From positions 1 to 64,000 of the forward strand of contig NZ_JPLZ01000001.1 of assembly GCF_000735135.1 (NCBI RefSeq): a stretch of 64,000 nucleotides of DNA. Reading direction: 5' to 3'. The translations under genes and the position numbers were made by a program. Origin of the DNA: Chryseobacterium sp. FH1. Lineage in GTDB: Bacteria > Bacteroidota > Bacteroidia > Flavobacteriales > Weeksellaceae. Position 1 is the first letter of the stretch, and every line of letters starts with the position of its first letter. The notes under the pieces are model-generated. The model worked only from the letters and a program-made list of their open reading frames with translations, made no database searches and had not been told where the DNA came from. Below, piece after piece: positions 23,768-31,397 of the stretch.

Positions 23768-25024
23768 TTAAAATAAAGTCAACTGCTGGGAAAACTGATT
23801 TTGGAACTTGGATTGACTTCCGCCGATAATTAATTTTCTCAAATTCAAATCGGTCAAATGTTTCAAGAATGGATTGCCATAACTAAAATCGATGAAATAT
23901 TTTGCACGATTGACAGCTGCACCTAACTTTTTCAAATTATCAATATTCAAAACCTGGAAACGTCTGGAACTGACAATCTTCATCGCCGTTTTCACTCCAA
24001 TTCCCGGAATTCTTAGAATCATTTTGTAATCCGCCGTTTGAAGATTGACAGGAAATTGGTCTAAGTGACGCAACGCCCAACTCAATTTTGGGTCCACTTC
24101 CAAATCCAGAAATGGCATATTGGAATCCAAAATCTCATCCGCTTTGAAACCATAAAAACGCATCAACCAATCGGATTGGTACAGACGATTTTCCCTCAAA
24201 ACAGGAACTTCCGCAGTGATTGCCGGCAAGCGATTGTCCGACGTGACAGGAATATAACCCGAATAATAAACGCGTTTCATTCCGTAATTTTGGTAGAAAT
24301 GGTCGGCGACTTTGATGATTTGCAAATCGTTTTCGTTGGTTGCGCCTACAATCATTTGTGTGGATTGACCGGCTGGCGCGAACTTCGGAACGCTTTTGAT
24401 GATTTTCTTCTCGTCTTTATATTGTTGAATTCCTTTTTGCACGATTCGCATCGGTTGTAGCATATCTTCCCGATTTTTGTCCGGCGCTAAAAGTTTGAGG
24501 CCAGATTCAGTCGGAATTTCAAGATTAACGGAAAGCCGGTCAGCGTAAAGTGCGGCTTCCTGCATCAAAATATCACTTGCTCCAGGAATCGATTTGAGAT
24601 GAATATAACCATTGAAGTTATGTTCGTTTCTCAGTTTTTTCGCGACACGAACCAAACGTTCCATCGTAGTATCTGCATCTTTGAAAATCCCGGAACTCAA
24701 GAACAAACCTTCGATGTAATTTCGGCGGTAAAAACTGATGGTCAAATCCACCACTTCTTCCACCGTGAAAGCGGCACGTTTGATGTCATTCGATTTTCTG
24801 GAAACGCAGTAGATGCAATCGTAAATGCAGTGGTTCGTCAAAAGGATTTTGAGTAGCGAAACGCATCGTCCATCCTCTGTGTAAGTATGACAAATTCCAC
24901 TGGCTGAACTGTCGCCCAATCCCCCATTATTTTTCCTTTTTCCGCCACTTGATGAGCAAGAAACGTCGTACTTTGCAGCATCAGCAAGTATTTCCAGTTT
25001 TTCTTTTGTGCGGTCAAAGTTCAT
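23768..25024 (-). CDS. Radical SAM protein, putative DNA modification/repair (TIGR03916 type)
   Basis: A 418-residue radical SAM enzyme. The 4Fe-4S cysteines are C66, C70 and C73 in CIYDCIYC, a CX3CX2C motif, preceded by SGICHTYTEDGRCVSLLKIL, which is typical of this family. The C-terminal part contains a helix-hairpin-helix-like segment (MILRIPGIGVKTAMKIVSSR), a common non-specific DNA-binding element. The family is tied by gene neighbourhood to DUF4130 and uracil-DNA-glycosylase-like proteins, hence the putative DNA repair label; chemistry is unproven. The DUF4130 partner lies downstream beyond the parDE module, and the last nine codons recur at 23074-23103. Confidence 0.88.
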   Translation of the reverse strand: MNFDRTKEKLEILADAAKYDVSCSSSGGKRKNNGGLGDSSASGICHTYTEDGRCVSLLKILLTNHCIYDCIYCVSRKSNDIKRAAFTVEEVVDLTISFYRRNYIEGLFLSSGIFKDADTTMERLVRVAKKLRNEHNFNGYIHLKSIPGASDILMQEAALYADRLSVNLEIPTESGLKLLAPDKNREDMLQPMRIVQKGIQQYKDEKKIIKSVPKFAPAGQSTQMIVGATNENDLQIIKVADHFYQNYGMKRVYYSGYIPVTSDNRLPAITAEVPVLRENRLYQSDWLMRFYGFKADEILDSNMPFLDLEVDPKLSWALRHLDQFPVNLQTADYKMILRIPGIGVKTAMKIVSSRRFQVLNIDNLKKLGAAVNRAKYFIDFSYGNPFLKHLTDLNLRKLIIGGSQSKFQNQFSQQLTLF

Positions 25025-25135
25025 ATTTTGGAAAATTTTATTTAGAAGAATTGAGCTATAAATTTACGTCAAAAATAAGTCCAATTAATTACAATTTTGA
25101 TAGTTTTTGTCAATTAAGGTACTAACGAAGAGACT

Positions 25136-26491
25136 TTAAACTTTATCAAAATATGCATTATATTTAGAAATATAATGGTCAAATTTTTCATAGGCAATTC
25201 TCAAACGATTGAAATTATTGTGTAAAAGCATACTTTTCTTACTTACAATTCTTATATCATTTTTTAAATTAATTATTTGAAACTGATAATCTTTTAATAT
25301 TTCCTCATCATTCAATTCTTTCATTATAGACTCAATCCTATTTATTTCTTCATAAAATAATGTTATCTGATTTTCATAAAGTGGTTTTAGAATGTCATAC
25401 TCTTCCTTCTTATCTAAGTAAATGAGGGTTATTCTCTCAAACTCTTGTAATGCAACAGGAAAAAACATTTTTGATATCTTTTCAATTTCTATAATATAAG
25501 ATTGCAAATTAATTAAGTCATTAATTTTAGTAATATCTTCAATAAAATCAATTGCGCCTAAAATTTTCTCTGTTCTAAATTCAAGCAATTCTTCTCCTCT
25601 CAAATTGACTCTTTTAAATGCTGGTATTTCATTTAAATTATTTTTTGAATAAATGTCATAAAAATCAAAATTATCATATTTTGAAATATTGATTAACCCT
25701 TCAATCATCAATCTCAATTCATCAATAATATAATTTTGAATAAATGTATCTAAATCATCTTCAATTAATTTAATTGTTTTATATGCAAAATCAACAACTT
25801 CATTCCAAGAACTATAGAATATGATTTTTTTATTCAAATCTCCTATTGAGTGATATTTTTTTGTATAACCATTTATTTCAAAAAATTTACAAAATCTATA
25901 ATATAACCAATCCGAAAAGGGTGTTATATTAACATTCTTATATTTAATAGTTACATAAAAATAACTTGCTCTTCCATAGCCGAAATTACTTTTAACTTCA
26001 AGACTAAAGTCTTCAGGGATTTGATATTTTGGATTTGACCAGCCTCCAATTTTATTTGAAATAATGAGAACATTCTTAGTTTCTCTTAATTTGGAAAAAA
26101 ACAAGTAATAATTAATTATATTTTTACGAGATTCCAAATATTCCAAAGCTTTTACTTTTAAAGAATTATAGGAAAATTCAGTTTTATCTTTTTTAATTTC
26201 AATAGAAAAAAAAGTATTAATTTTTACATAAAAATCAAATAAACTTATTTCAAGATTAACGAATGAATCACTTAAATCTCGACAATATGTAAATGATTTA
26301 TTTTGATATGGAAGAAAGATATTCCTAAGTGTATTATGAAAAAAAATAAAATCGTCTTTATCTTTTATAAATTGATTTTTAAAAACATCTAATTTTTCAA
26401 ATAAAAGATTCGGCACATTCAATTTTTCTTTCAAATATTCATTATTAATTTTTTTTAAAATATAAATTTTTTCATTCTCAAGTGTTTCCAT
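25136..26491 (-). CDS. Hypothetical protein, about 451 aa, AT-rich
   Basis: I do not recognise this protein. It is rich in I, N, K, E and F, has no signal peptide or transmembrane segment, and its C-terminal half (about 330-450) is strongly heptad-like (ERITLIYLDKKEEYDILKPL, then RIESIMKELNDEEILKDY), suggesting a coiled coil. The N-terminal half has a possible mixed domain with IISNKIGGWSNPKYQIPED and VNITPFSDWLYYRFCKFFE. Codon use is markedly more AT-rich than the neighbouring radical SAM and HMG-CoA reductase genes, a sign of foreign origin. The start at ATG 26491 is chosen over an upstream ATG that would extend into the divergent promoter. Defence or stress roles are possible but unsupported. 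Confidence 0.65.
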   Translation of the reverse strand: METLENEKIYILKKINNEYLKEKLNVPNLLFEKLDVFKNQFIKDKDDFIFFHNTLRNIFLPYQNKSFTYCRDLSDSFVNLEISLFDFYVKINTFFSIEIKKDKTEFSYNSLKVKALEYLESRKNIINYYLFFSKLRETKNVLIISNKIGGWSNPKYQIPEDFSLEVKSNFGYGRASYFYVTIKYKNVNITPFSDWLYYRFCKFFEINGYTKKYHSIGDLNKKIIFYSSWNEVVDFAYKTIKLIEDDLDTFIQNYIIDELRLMIEGLINISKYDNFDFYDIYSKNNLNEIPAFKRVNLRGEELLEFRTEKILGAIDFIEDITKINDLINLQSYIIEIEKISKMFFPVALQEFERITLIYLDKKEEYDILKPLYENQITLFYEEINRIESIMKELNDEEILKDYQFQIINLKNDIRIVSKKSMLLHNNFNRLRIAYEKFDHYISKYNAYFDKV

Positions 26492-26587
26492 AAAAGTTAG
26501 TTTTGTAACAACAAATCTACGAAAACTCACGCAAGCTATATTCAGCGTCCACCGAAATCCTTATCTTTACAAACATAAAATTTTACT

Positions 26588-27916
26588 ATGAACCATCAAC
26601 CGGTTGAAGGTTTTTCCAAATTGTCAAAACAAGGAAAAATCGATTGGCTAATCAAAGAATATCTCGACGGAAACAAAGAACACGAAACGGTTCTCACTCA
26701 ATATTGGAACGAAAATCCAGACCTTCAAAAACTGCACGACGAATTCTCGGAAAACACAATTTCCAATTTCTTTATGCCTTACGGAATTGCTCCAAACTTC
26801 CTGATAGACGGTAAACTTTTGGCGCTTCCAATGGCGGTTGAAGAAAGTTCTGTGGTGGCGGCAGCTTCCAAAGCGGCAAAATTCTGGATTGACAAAGGTG
26901 GTTTCAAAACAACGATTATCAACACAGAAAAACTGGGTCACACGCATTTTATCTTCAAGACCGAGGCTCATAAACTGCTTCATTTTTTCAATTTTAAACT
27001 GAAGAAAAAATTATTGGAGGCCACGGAAGATATTACCAAAAATATGCGTAACCGTGGTGGCGGAATTCTGAATATCAAACTCATCGACAAAACTGCTGAA
27101 CTGGAAGATTATTTCCAATTGAAAGCGAGTTTTGATACCGTGGATTCTATGGGCGCGAATTTCATTAATTCTTGTCTTGAACAATTCGGCAAAACTTTGA
27201 AAGAAGAAGTTGCCAACGAGGAAAGTTTCTCGCAGGAAGAAAAGGATTCGTTGCAAATCGTGATGAATATCCTTTCCAATTACACGCCGGATTGCATCGT
27301 AAGAGCCGAAGTTTCCTGCAAAATTGAAGATTTGAAAGACGATAGCGGGATTTCCAATGAAGAATTTGCGTGGAAATTCAAACGTGCGGTGACAATTGCA
27401 GAGATCGAACCTTACAGAGCAACGACGCACAACAAAGGAATTATGAATGGTGTTGATGCTGTGGTCATTGCAACCGGAAATGATTTCCGTGCGACGGAAG
27501 CTTGCGCACACGCTTATGCCGCAAGAAACGGAAAATATTCTTCGTTGACACATTGCACCACGGACAATGGGATTTTCAGATTTTGGATTGACTTGCCAAT
27601 TTCGGTTGGTGTGGTTGGCGGATTGACAAATCTTCATCCGTTGGTAAAATTCTCATTGGCTTTATTAGGAAAGCCATCTGCTCAGGAATTGATGAGTATT
27701 TTGGCGGTTTCTGGTTTGGCGCAAAATTTTGGAGCGCTTCGTTCTTTGGTGACAACAGGAATCCAGAAAGGTCATATGAAAATGCACCTATTCAACATTC
27801 TGAATCAATTTGGTGCGACGGAAGAGGAGAAACAGCATTTTGTGACCTACTTCAAAGACAAAACGGTGAGCCATCACGAGGTTATTGCGGAGTTGGAAAA
27901 ATTGAGAAATAAATAG
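26588..27916 (+). CDS. mvaA: Hydroxymethylglutaryl-CoA reductase, class II type
   Basis: Interconverts HMG-CoA and mevalonate. The 442 residues show the HMGR landmarks: the EESSVVAAAS loop (catalytic Glu at 85 or 86), DTVDSMGANF, TTHNKGIMNGVDAVVIATGN with catalytic K283, and a C-terminal GHMKMH with H396. These are the Glu-Lys-Asp-His residues of the family. The short single-domain form without membrane helices is class II, the bacterial type. In Flavobacteriia a mevalonate pathway supplies isoprenoids, so it may be biosynthetic despite the class II sequence. No other mevalonate gene is near. A small membrane ORF follows four bases downstream. Confidence 0.92.
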   Translation: MNHQPVEGFSKLSKQGKIDWLIKEYLDGNKEHETVLTQYWNENPDLQKLHDEFSENTISNFFMPYGIAPNFLIDGKLLALPMAVEESSVVAAASKAAKFWIDKGGFKTTIINTEKLGHTHFIFKTEAHKLLHFFNFKLKKKLLEATEDITKNMRNRGGGILNIKLIDKTAELEDYFQLKASFDTVDSMGANFINSCLEQFGKTLKEEVANEESFSQEEKDSLQIVMNILSNYTPDCIVRAEVSCKIEDLKDDSGISNEEFAWKFKRAVTIAEIEPYRATTHNKGIMNGVDAVVIATGNDFRATEACAHAYAARNGKYSSLTHCTTDNGIFRFWIDLPISVGVVGGLTNLHPLVKFSLALLGKPSAQELMSILAVSGLAQNFGALRSLVTTGIQKGHMKMHLFNILNQFGATEEEKQHFVTYFKDKTVSHHEVIAELEKLRNK

Positions 27917-27920
27917 ATTT

Positions 27921-28091
27921 ATGTTTGGACTCGCATTATCAGTATTAATCTTGATTTTCGGAATATTTTTGAGAACGACAAACAATCCCGGATTCGCAAG
28001 TTCGAAACGATTTTCTTGGCTGTTCATCATCTTGGGAATTATCACATTGGTTGGGAAAATTGTTATTTTATATCAAAAAGGGGAAATGTAA
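27921..28091 (+). CDS. Small two-helix membrane protein, 56 aa
   Basis: A short open frame beginning at ATG 27921, four bases after the HMG-CoA reductase stop. It translates to 56 residues with two hydrophobic segments (LALSVLILIFGIFL at about 4-17 and WLFIILGIITLVGKIVIL at about 33-50) separated by a polar loop with NNPGFASSKR. Close coupling to mvaA and the clean two-helix pattern support a real gene. I cannot name a family; a role in anchoring or regulating an isoprenoid enzyme would be guesswork. Confidence 0.6.
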   Translation: MFGLALSVLILIFGIFLRTTNNPGFASSKRFSWLFIILGIITLVGKIVILYQKGEM

Positions 28092-28122
28092 AACAAATCC
28101 TTTGAAGAGGTAAATTTCCAAG

Positions 28123-28155
28123 TTGGGAATATTGAGCAAGAAATAATTATATTTG
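28123..28155 (+). promoter_or_regulatory. Candidate promoter of the PIN toxin-antitoxin pair
   Basis: TTG at 28123-28125 and a perfect TATATTTG at 28148-28155 lie 22 bases apart, a good Bacteroidota match. The antitoxin ATG is only 15 bases beyond the -7 box, so the transcript would be nearly leaderless. Confidence 0.45.
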
Positions 28156-28170
28156 TATAAATAGTTGAAA

Positions 28171-28422
28171 ATGGAAACTTTAATTTTAAATAACGGCACA
28201 AAAAAAGATTTGGAGTTGCTTTTAGAGATTGCAAAAAAATTGGGTTTAAACTTAACTTTAGCAAAAAATGAATCTTCTGAAGACAAAAGAAAACGCCTTT
28301 TGGCACTCGCTGAAAAATTAGACAATTCTATCACTCCAAATAATATAACGATGGAGGAAATTGTGGAAGAATGCAACATCGTAAGAAAAGAGAATTATGA
28401 AAAAAGGAAAAATAATTCTTGA
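28171..28422 (+). CDS. Antitoxin of a PIN-type toxin-antitoxin pair
   Basis: An 83-residue protein. It contains an N-terminal METLILNN strand, a helix (LELLLEIAKKLGLNLTLAK) and a charged C-terminal tail (ECNIVRKENYEKRKNNS). It has the size and gene position of antitoxins that precede PIN toxins, but no DNA-binding motif is obvious and I cannot assign a named antitoxin family. It overlaps the toxin start by 26 bases. I use the ATG at 28171 rather than a TTG at 28165. Confidence 0.7.
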   Translation: METLILNNGTKKDLELLLEIAKKLGLNLTLAKNESSEDKRKRLLALAEKLDNSITPNNITMEEIVEECNIVRKENYEKRKNNS

Positions 28423-28801
28423 CACCAATATTTGGGTCTCTTATTTTTTCAACGGAAAGCTTAATGAATTATCTAAAATCATATTAGACAATGAATTGAG
28501 TGTTTTTACAACATCATTTTTAATTGATGAATTGAAAGATGTTCTTTCCAGAGAAAAAATCAAGAAAAAATTAAAATTCTCTTTAGATTCCTATATTGAT
28601 TTTCATCAACAAGTTACCGAACATTTTCAAATTACAGAAGAATTTGAAGGATGTCCTGATCCGAAAGATAATTTTCTTTTCGACCTTGCAATACAGTCAA
28701 AAGCAAAAACAATTGTAACTGGAGACAAAAAACTTCTTGATTTCAAAACTGAAAATATTTCTGTAATCTCACTTTCAGACTTCTTGCAGGATTTACTATA
28801 A
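28397..28801 (+). CDS. PIN-domain toxin (VapC-like nuclease)
   Basis: A 134-residue toxin of the PIN superfamily, a Mg-dependent RNase fold. Acidic residues expected at the active site can be placed in IILDTNIWVSYF (D9), FLIDELKDVL (D and E around 44-46), GCPDPKDNFLFDLAIQ (D94 to D101 region) and VTGDKKLL (D116). The motif spacing and length suit the subfamily annotated as putative toxin-antitoxin system toxin component, PIN family. The antitoxin gene overlaps by 26 bases, giving coupled translation. Confidence 0.88.
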   Translation: MKKGKIILDTNIWVSYFFNGKLNELSKIILDNELSVFTTSFLIDELKDVLSREKIKKKLKFSLDSYIDFHQQVTEHFQITEEFEGCPDPKDNFLFDLAIQSKAKTIVTGDKKLLDFKTENISVISLSDFLQDLL

Positions 28802-28824
28802 AATCAATATTTATTAAAATTTAA

Positions 28825-29211
28825 ATGAAAAACCTTACTCTAATCATCGGCGGAATCTACGGTTTATTGTCCGTAGTTCTTGGTGCATTTGGTGCGCACG
28901 CCTTCAAAAAAATATTATCAATCGAAAGACTGGAAAGCTTCGAAACGGGTGTTCGTTATCAAATGTATGCGGCGTTTTTCCTTTTGATTGTAGGTTATAT
29001 TCTAAAATTCGAAACGACTTCTGAAAAATGGATTTCCATTTTGATGATCGCGGGAACTTTTATATTTTCCGTGAGCATTTATTGTCTGGCTTTTCAGGAT
29101 GTTTGGGGCGTTAATTTGAAATTCCTTGGACCTATCACGCCACTTGGCGGATTGTTTATGATCATTAGTTGGGGAATGTTGATCTGGTATTTTGCTAAAG
29201 CTAAGTTTTAA
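28825..29211 (+). CDS. DUF423 family membrane protein
   Basis: A 128-residue integral membrane protein with about four hydrophobic segments (near 5-22, 46-62, 69-91 and 101-123). The family signature GGIYGLLSVVLGAFGAHAFK near the N-terminus and the later FETGVRYQMYAAF and LGPITPLGGLFMIISW blocks are clear. DUF423 (YgdD-like) proteins have no firm function. Together with the preceding 56-aa ORF it adds a second small membrane protein to this stretch. Confidence 0.9.
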   Translation: MKNLTLIIGGIYGLLSVVLGAFGAHAFKKILSIERLESFETGVRYQMYAAFFLLIVGYILKFETTSEKWISILMIAGTFIFSVSIYCLAFQDVWGVNLKFLGPITPLGGLFMIISWGMLIWYFAKAKF

Positions 29212-29223
29212 TTAGTATATTCA

Positions 29224-29334
29224 CCACATAGACACATAGTTATTTGTAGATTTTTAAGATAAAATAGTTGGACACTTGATTCTATTTTATCCTTAACAAA
29301 ACAAATATTTCGTTTTTCTATGTGTCTATGTGGT
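29224..29334. repeat. Perfect 17-bp inverted repeat (ACCACATAGACACATAG)
   Basis: ACCACATAGACACATAG at 29224-29240 and its exact reverse complement at 29318-29334 enclose 77 bases that themselves contain AAAATAG/CTATTTT. It looks like a short palindromic element between DUF423 and the next small gene. Confidence 0.65.
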
Positions 29335-29358
29335 TTAGTAATTTTAAATAGACTCTAA

Positions 29359-29619
29359 ATGTTCTTCATCTTCGGAATCAAAACCAAACTCGTAGGAAAA
29401 GAAGACCGTAAAGTACTGAAAAATGGCTTTATGGCAAATGCTATTGTGTCGGTTTACAAAAATTATTTCGAATTGTTTTTCATTCCGATATTTCCATTCA
29501 GTAAGAAATACAGCATTTACATTCCACATTCGGATGAGTATTATGAGACCGGATTTGGCTCTTCGAATATGCCGAAAGAATATCTGGAACTTTGTAAAGA
29601 AGTTGGAAGGAATTACTGA
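29359..29619 (+). CDS. Small hypothetical protein, 86 aa
   Basis: An 86-residue protein beginning MFFIFGIKTKLVGKEDRK. It contains a hydrophobic stretch FELFFIPIFPFSKKYSIYI, then a polar tail. The N-terminus resembles Bacteroidota proteins that start with an (F/Y)GxK strand before a zinc ribbon, but no cysteine pairs remain, so it could be a degenerate or truncated relative. A single cysteine occurs near the end (LELCKEVG). The function is unknown. It precedes a repeat-rich spacer and sucC. Confidence 0.55.
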   Translation: MFFIFGIKTKLVGKEDRKVLKNGFMANAIVSVYKNYFELFFIPIFPFSKKYSIYIPHSDEYYETGFGSSNMPKEYLELCKEVGRNY

Positions 29620-29639
29620 AAACCCAAGCTGTGTGAGCG

Positions 29640-29750
29640 ATGTTAGCGAAAATCCCAGAATACACGCTGGCTAAAGCCAGGCAATGAGGAATTGCAGCGG
29701 TCGTAGCGACCCAAGCGGCTGGAACTTAGCGCTGGCGAGGGACACACCCA
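29640..29750. repeat. GC-rich repeat block between genes
   Basis: GCTGGCTAAAGCCAGGC (29669-29685) is a near-perfect hairpin. GCGGTCGTAGCGACC (29697-29711) is a second one, followed by a GGCTGGAAC block and GCGCTGGCGAGGG. This stretch is far more GC-rich than its surroundings and looks like a mobile-type short repeat cluster. Confidence 0.5.
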
Positions 29751-29810
29751 GATAATAGTGAAAACTGATTTCAATCAGACATTTATATAATGTAATTCAT
29801 CACTTTTTCT

Positions 29811-29818
29811 TAAATTTG
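29811..29818 (+). promoter_or_regulatory. -7 box upstream of sucC
   Basis: A perfect TAAATTTG lies 40 bases before the sucC ATG. A clear -33 TTG is missing at the usual distance. Confidence 0.4.
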
Positions 29819-29857
29819 TGAATCTTATAAAATCTAAAAATTAATCAATAATATATT

Positions 29858-31051
29858 ATGAATCTTCACGAGTATCAATCAAAAGAGATTTTAGCAAAAT
29901 ACGGGGTTAATATCCAACGTGGTTTTGTTGCAAACAATGTGGACGAAGCTGTGTCTGCTGCCGAAAAACTTACTGCTGAAACTGGAGCGCAAGCTTGGGT
30001 AGTAAAAGCTCAGATCCACGCTGGTGGTAGAGGAAAAGGTGGCGGTGTAAAGTTCTCTCCAAATATGGACAAACTGAAAGAAAACGCTGGAAACATCATC
30101 GGAATGCAATTGATCACACCTCAGACTTCTGCTGAAGGTAAAAAAGTACATTCTGTTTTGGTAGCTGAAGATGTATATTATCCGGGAGAATCTGAAACTA
30201 AAGAATTTTACGTTTCTATCCTTCTAGACAGAGCTTTAGGGAAAAACACGATTGTTTATTCTACAGAAGGTGGGATGGATATCGAGCACGTTGCAGAAGT
30301 TACGCCTCACTTGATCCACAAAGAAGTGATCGATGCGGCTTACGGATTGCAAGGTTTCCAAGCTAGAAAAATTGCTTTCGGACTTGGTCTTGAAGGGAAT
30401 GCTTTCAAAGAATTCACAAAATTCATTACGTCTCTTTACAACGCTTACATCGGGATCGATGCTTCTCTTTTCGAGATCAACCCGGTTCTAAAGACTTCTG
30501 ACAACAAGATCATCGCAGTAGATGCAAAAGTAACTTTGGATGACAACTCATTGTTCCGTCACAAAGACCTTGCTGAATTGAGAGATACAAGAGAAGAAGA
30601 TCCATTGGACGTAGAAGCTGGCGAAGCTGGTCTTAACTTCGTGAAGTTGGACGGAAACGTGGCTTGTATGGTAAACGGAGCTGGTCTTGCAATGGCGACT
30701 ATGGATATCATCAAATTGTCTGGTGGAAATCCTGCAAACTTCTTGGACGTAGGTGGAACAGCTGATGCACAGAGAGTTCAAACCGCTTTCGGGATCATCT
30801 TGAGAGACCCGAACGTAAAAGCGATCTTGATCAACATCTTCGGAGGGATCGTAAGATGCGACAGAGTTGCGCAAGGTGTTGTAGATGCTTACCACGCGAT
30901 GGGAAGCCTTCCAGTACCATTGATCGTAAGATTGCAAGGAACCAACGCTGTAGAAGCTAAAAAACTAATTGACGAGTCTGGACTTCCTGTTCACTCTGCA
31001 ATTACTTTGGACGAAGCCGCAAACAAAGTAAAAGAAGTTCTTGCTAGCTAA
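29858..31051 (+). CDS. sucC: Succinyl-CoA ligase (ADP/GDP-forming), beta subunit
   Basis: The ATP-grasp beta subunit of succinyl-CoA synthetase in the TCA cycle, linking succinyl-CoA cleavage to ATP or GTP formation. The 397 residues carry MNLHEYQSKEILAKYGV, the nucleotide loop AQIHAGGRGKGGGVKF, the metal-site ALEINP-like FEINPVLKT, NGAGLAMATMD and the NIFGGIVRCDRVAQGV hinge region. Length is normal. The alpha subunit gene sucD is not adjacent, so the two are encoded apart in this genome. Codon use is strongly biased, with many GTT, AAC and GAC codons, as in highly expressed genes. The gene ends at a clear terminator. Confidence 0.95.
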   Translation: MNLHEYQSKEILAKYGVNIQRGFVANNVDEAVSAAEKLTAETGAQAWVVKAQIHAGGRGKGGGVKFSPNMDKLKENAGNIIGMQLITPQTSAEGKKVHSVLVAEDVYYPGESETKEFYVSILLDRALGKNTIVYSTEGGMDIEHVAEVTPHLIHKEVIDAAYGLQGFQARKIAFGLGLEGNAFKEFTKFITSLYNAYIGIDASLFEINPVLKTSDNKIIAVDAKVTLDDNSLFRHKDLAELRDTREEDPLDVEAGEAGLNFVKLDGNVACMVNGAGLAMATMDIIKLSGGNPANFLDVGGTADAQRVQTAFGIILRDPNVKAILINIFGGIVRCDRVAQGVVDAYHAMGSLPVPLIVRLQGTNAVEAKKLIDESGLPVHSAITLDEAANKVKEVLAS

Positions 31052-31074
31052 GAATTTTCTAAAATAAATATCAG

Positions 31075-31104
31075 ATCCGTTCAATTTTTTGAGCGGATTT
31101 TTTT
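31075..31104 (+). terminator. sucC Rho-independent terminator
   Basis: A 10-bp stem (ATCCGTTCAA / TTGAGCGGAT, one wobble) with a TTTT loop is followed by a run of T. Confidence 0.8.
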
Positions 31105-31164
31105 GTGTTTTGATTTGGGACAGCTATTTGACATTCGTCGAAACCGATTTATAGTCTTTTTTTA

Positions 31165-31252
31165 TGGCAGCTTTTCCGCCTTCCACTCCCGCTATTTTTC
31201 CCGTCGCATTTCCCGTCGCAAAAAATGAGCTTCGTTCAAGTCGGGCTGCAAC
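31165..31252 (-). repeat. Interspersed repeat family A, copy 4
   Basis: The inverted orientation reads CCGCCTTCCACTCCCG and later AAGTCGGGCTGCAAC on the plus strand. Block order mirrors copy 3. Inside, CCCGTCGCATTTCCCGTCGC is a short tandem duplication not seen in the other copies. Confidence 0.6.
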
Positions 31253-31397
31253 TTCGCGAAATACAACATTTGTCTGTAAATCCAAAACGGTCATAAGTTT
31301 GAGCTTTCCTTTCAAATTTGTTTTATTCGCCACATTTTCAGAATCAAATTACCAAAGCATCTATTTTTAATTTATATTTGTTAGAGAAAGAACACAT

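Larger units (their letters stand above)
31052..31397. other. Intergenic region with terminator and repeat
   Basis: No gene is seen. It contains the sucC terminator (31075-31104) and repeat family A copy 4 (31165-31252). A 69-codon minus-strand frame at 31124-31333 is translated from the repeat and is rejected. The promoter of the DUF2339 gene should lie near 31330-31390; AATTTATATTTGTTAG at 31367-31382 contains a TATATTTG box (31372-31379) at a sensible distance from the ATG at 31398. Confidence 0.55.

Noticed and set aside
24065-24460. 131-codon plus-strand frame inside the radical SAM gene
   Set aside because: Shadow frame without domain features; the minus-strand gene has the 4Fe-4S motif and normal length.
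27011-27637. 208-codon minus-strand frame inside HMG-CoA reductase
   Set aside because: Antisense shadow of a gene whose catalytic motifs are all in place.
31124-31333. 69-codon minus-strand frame
   Set aside because: Largely a translation of repeat family A copy 4.
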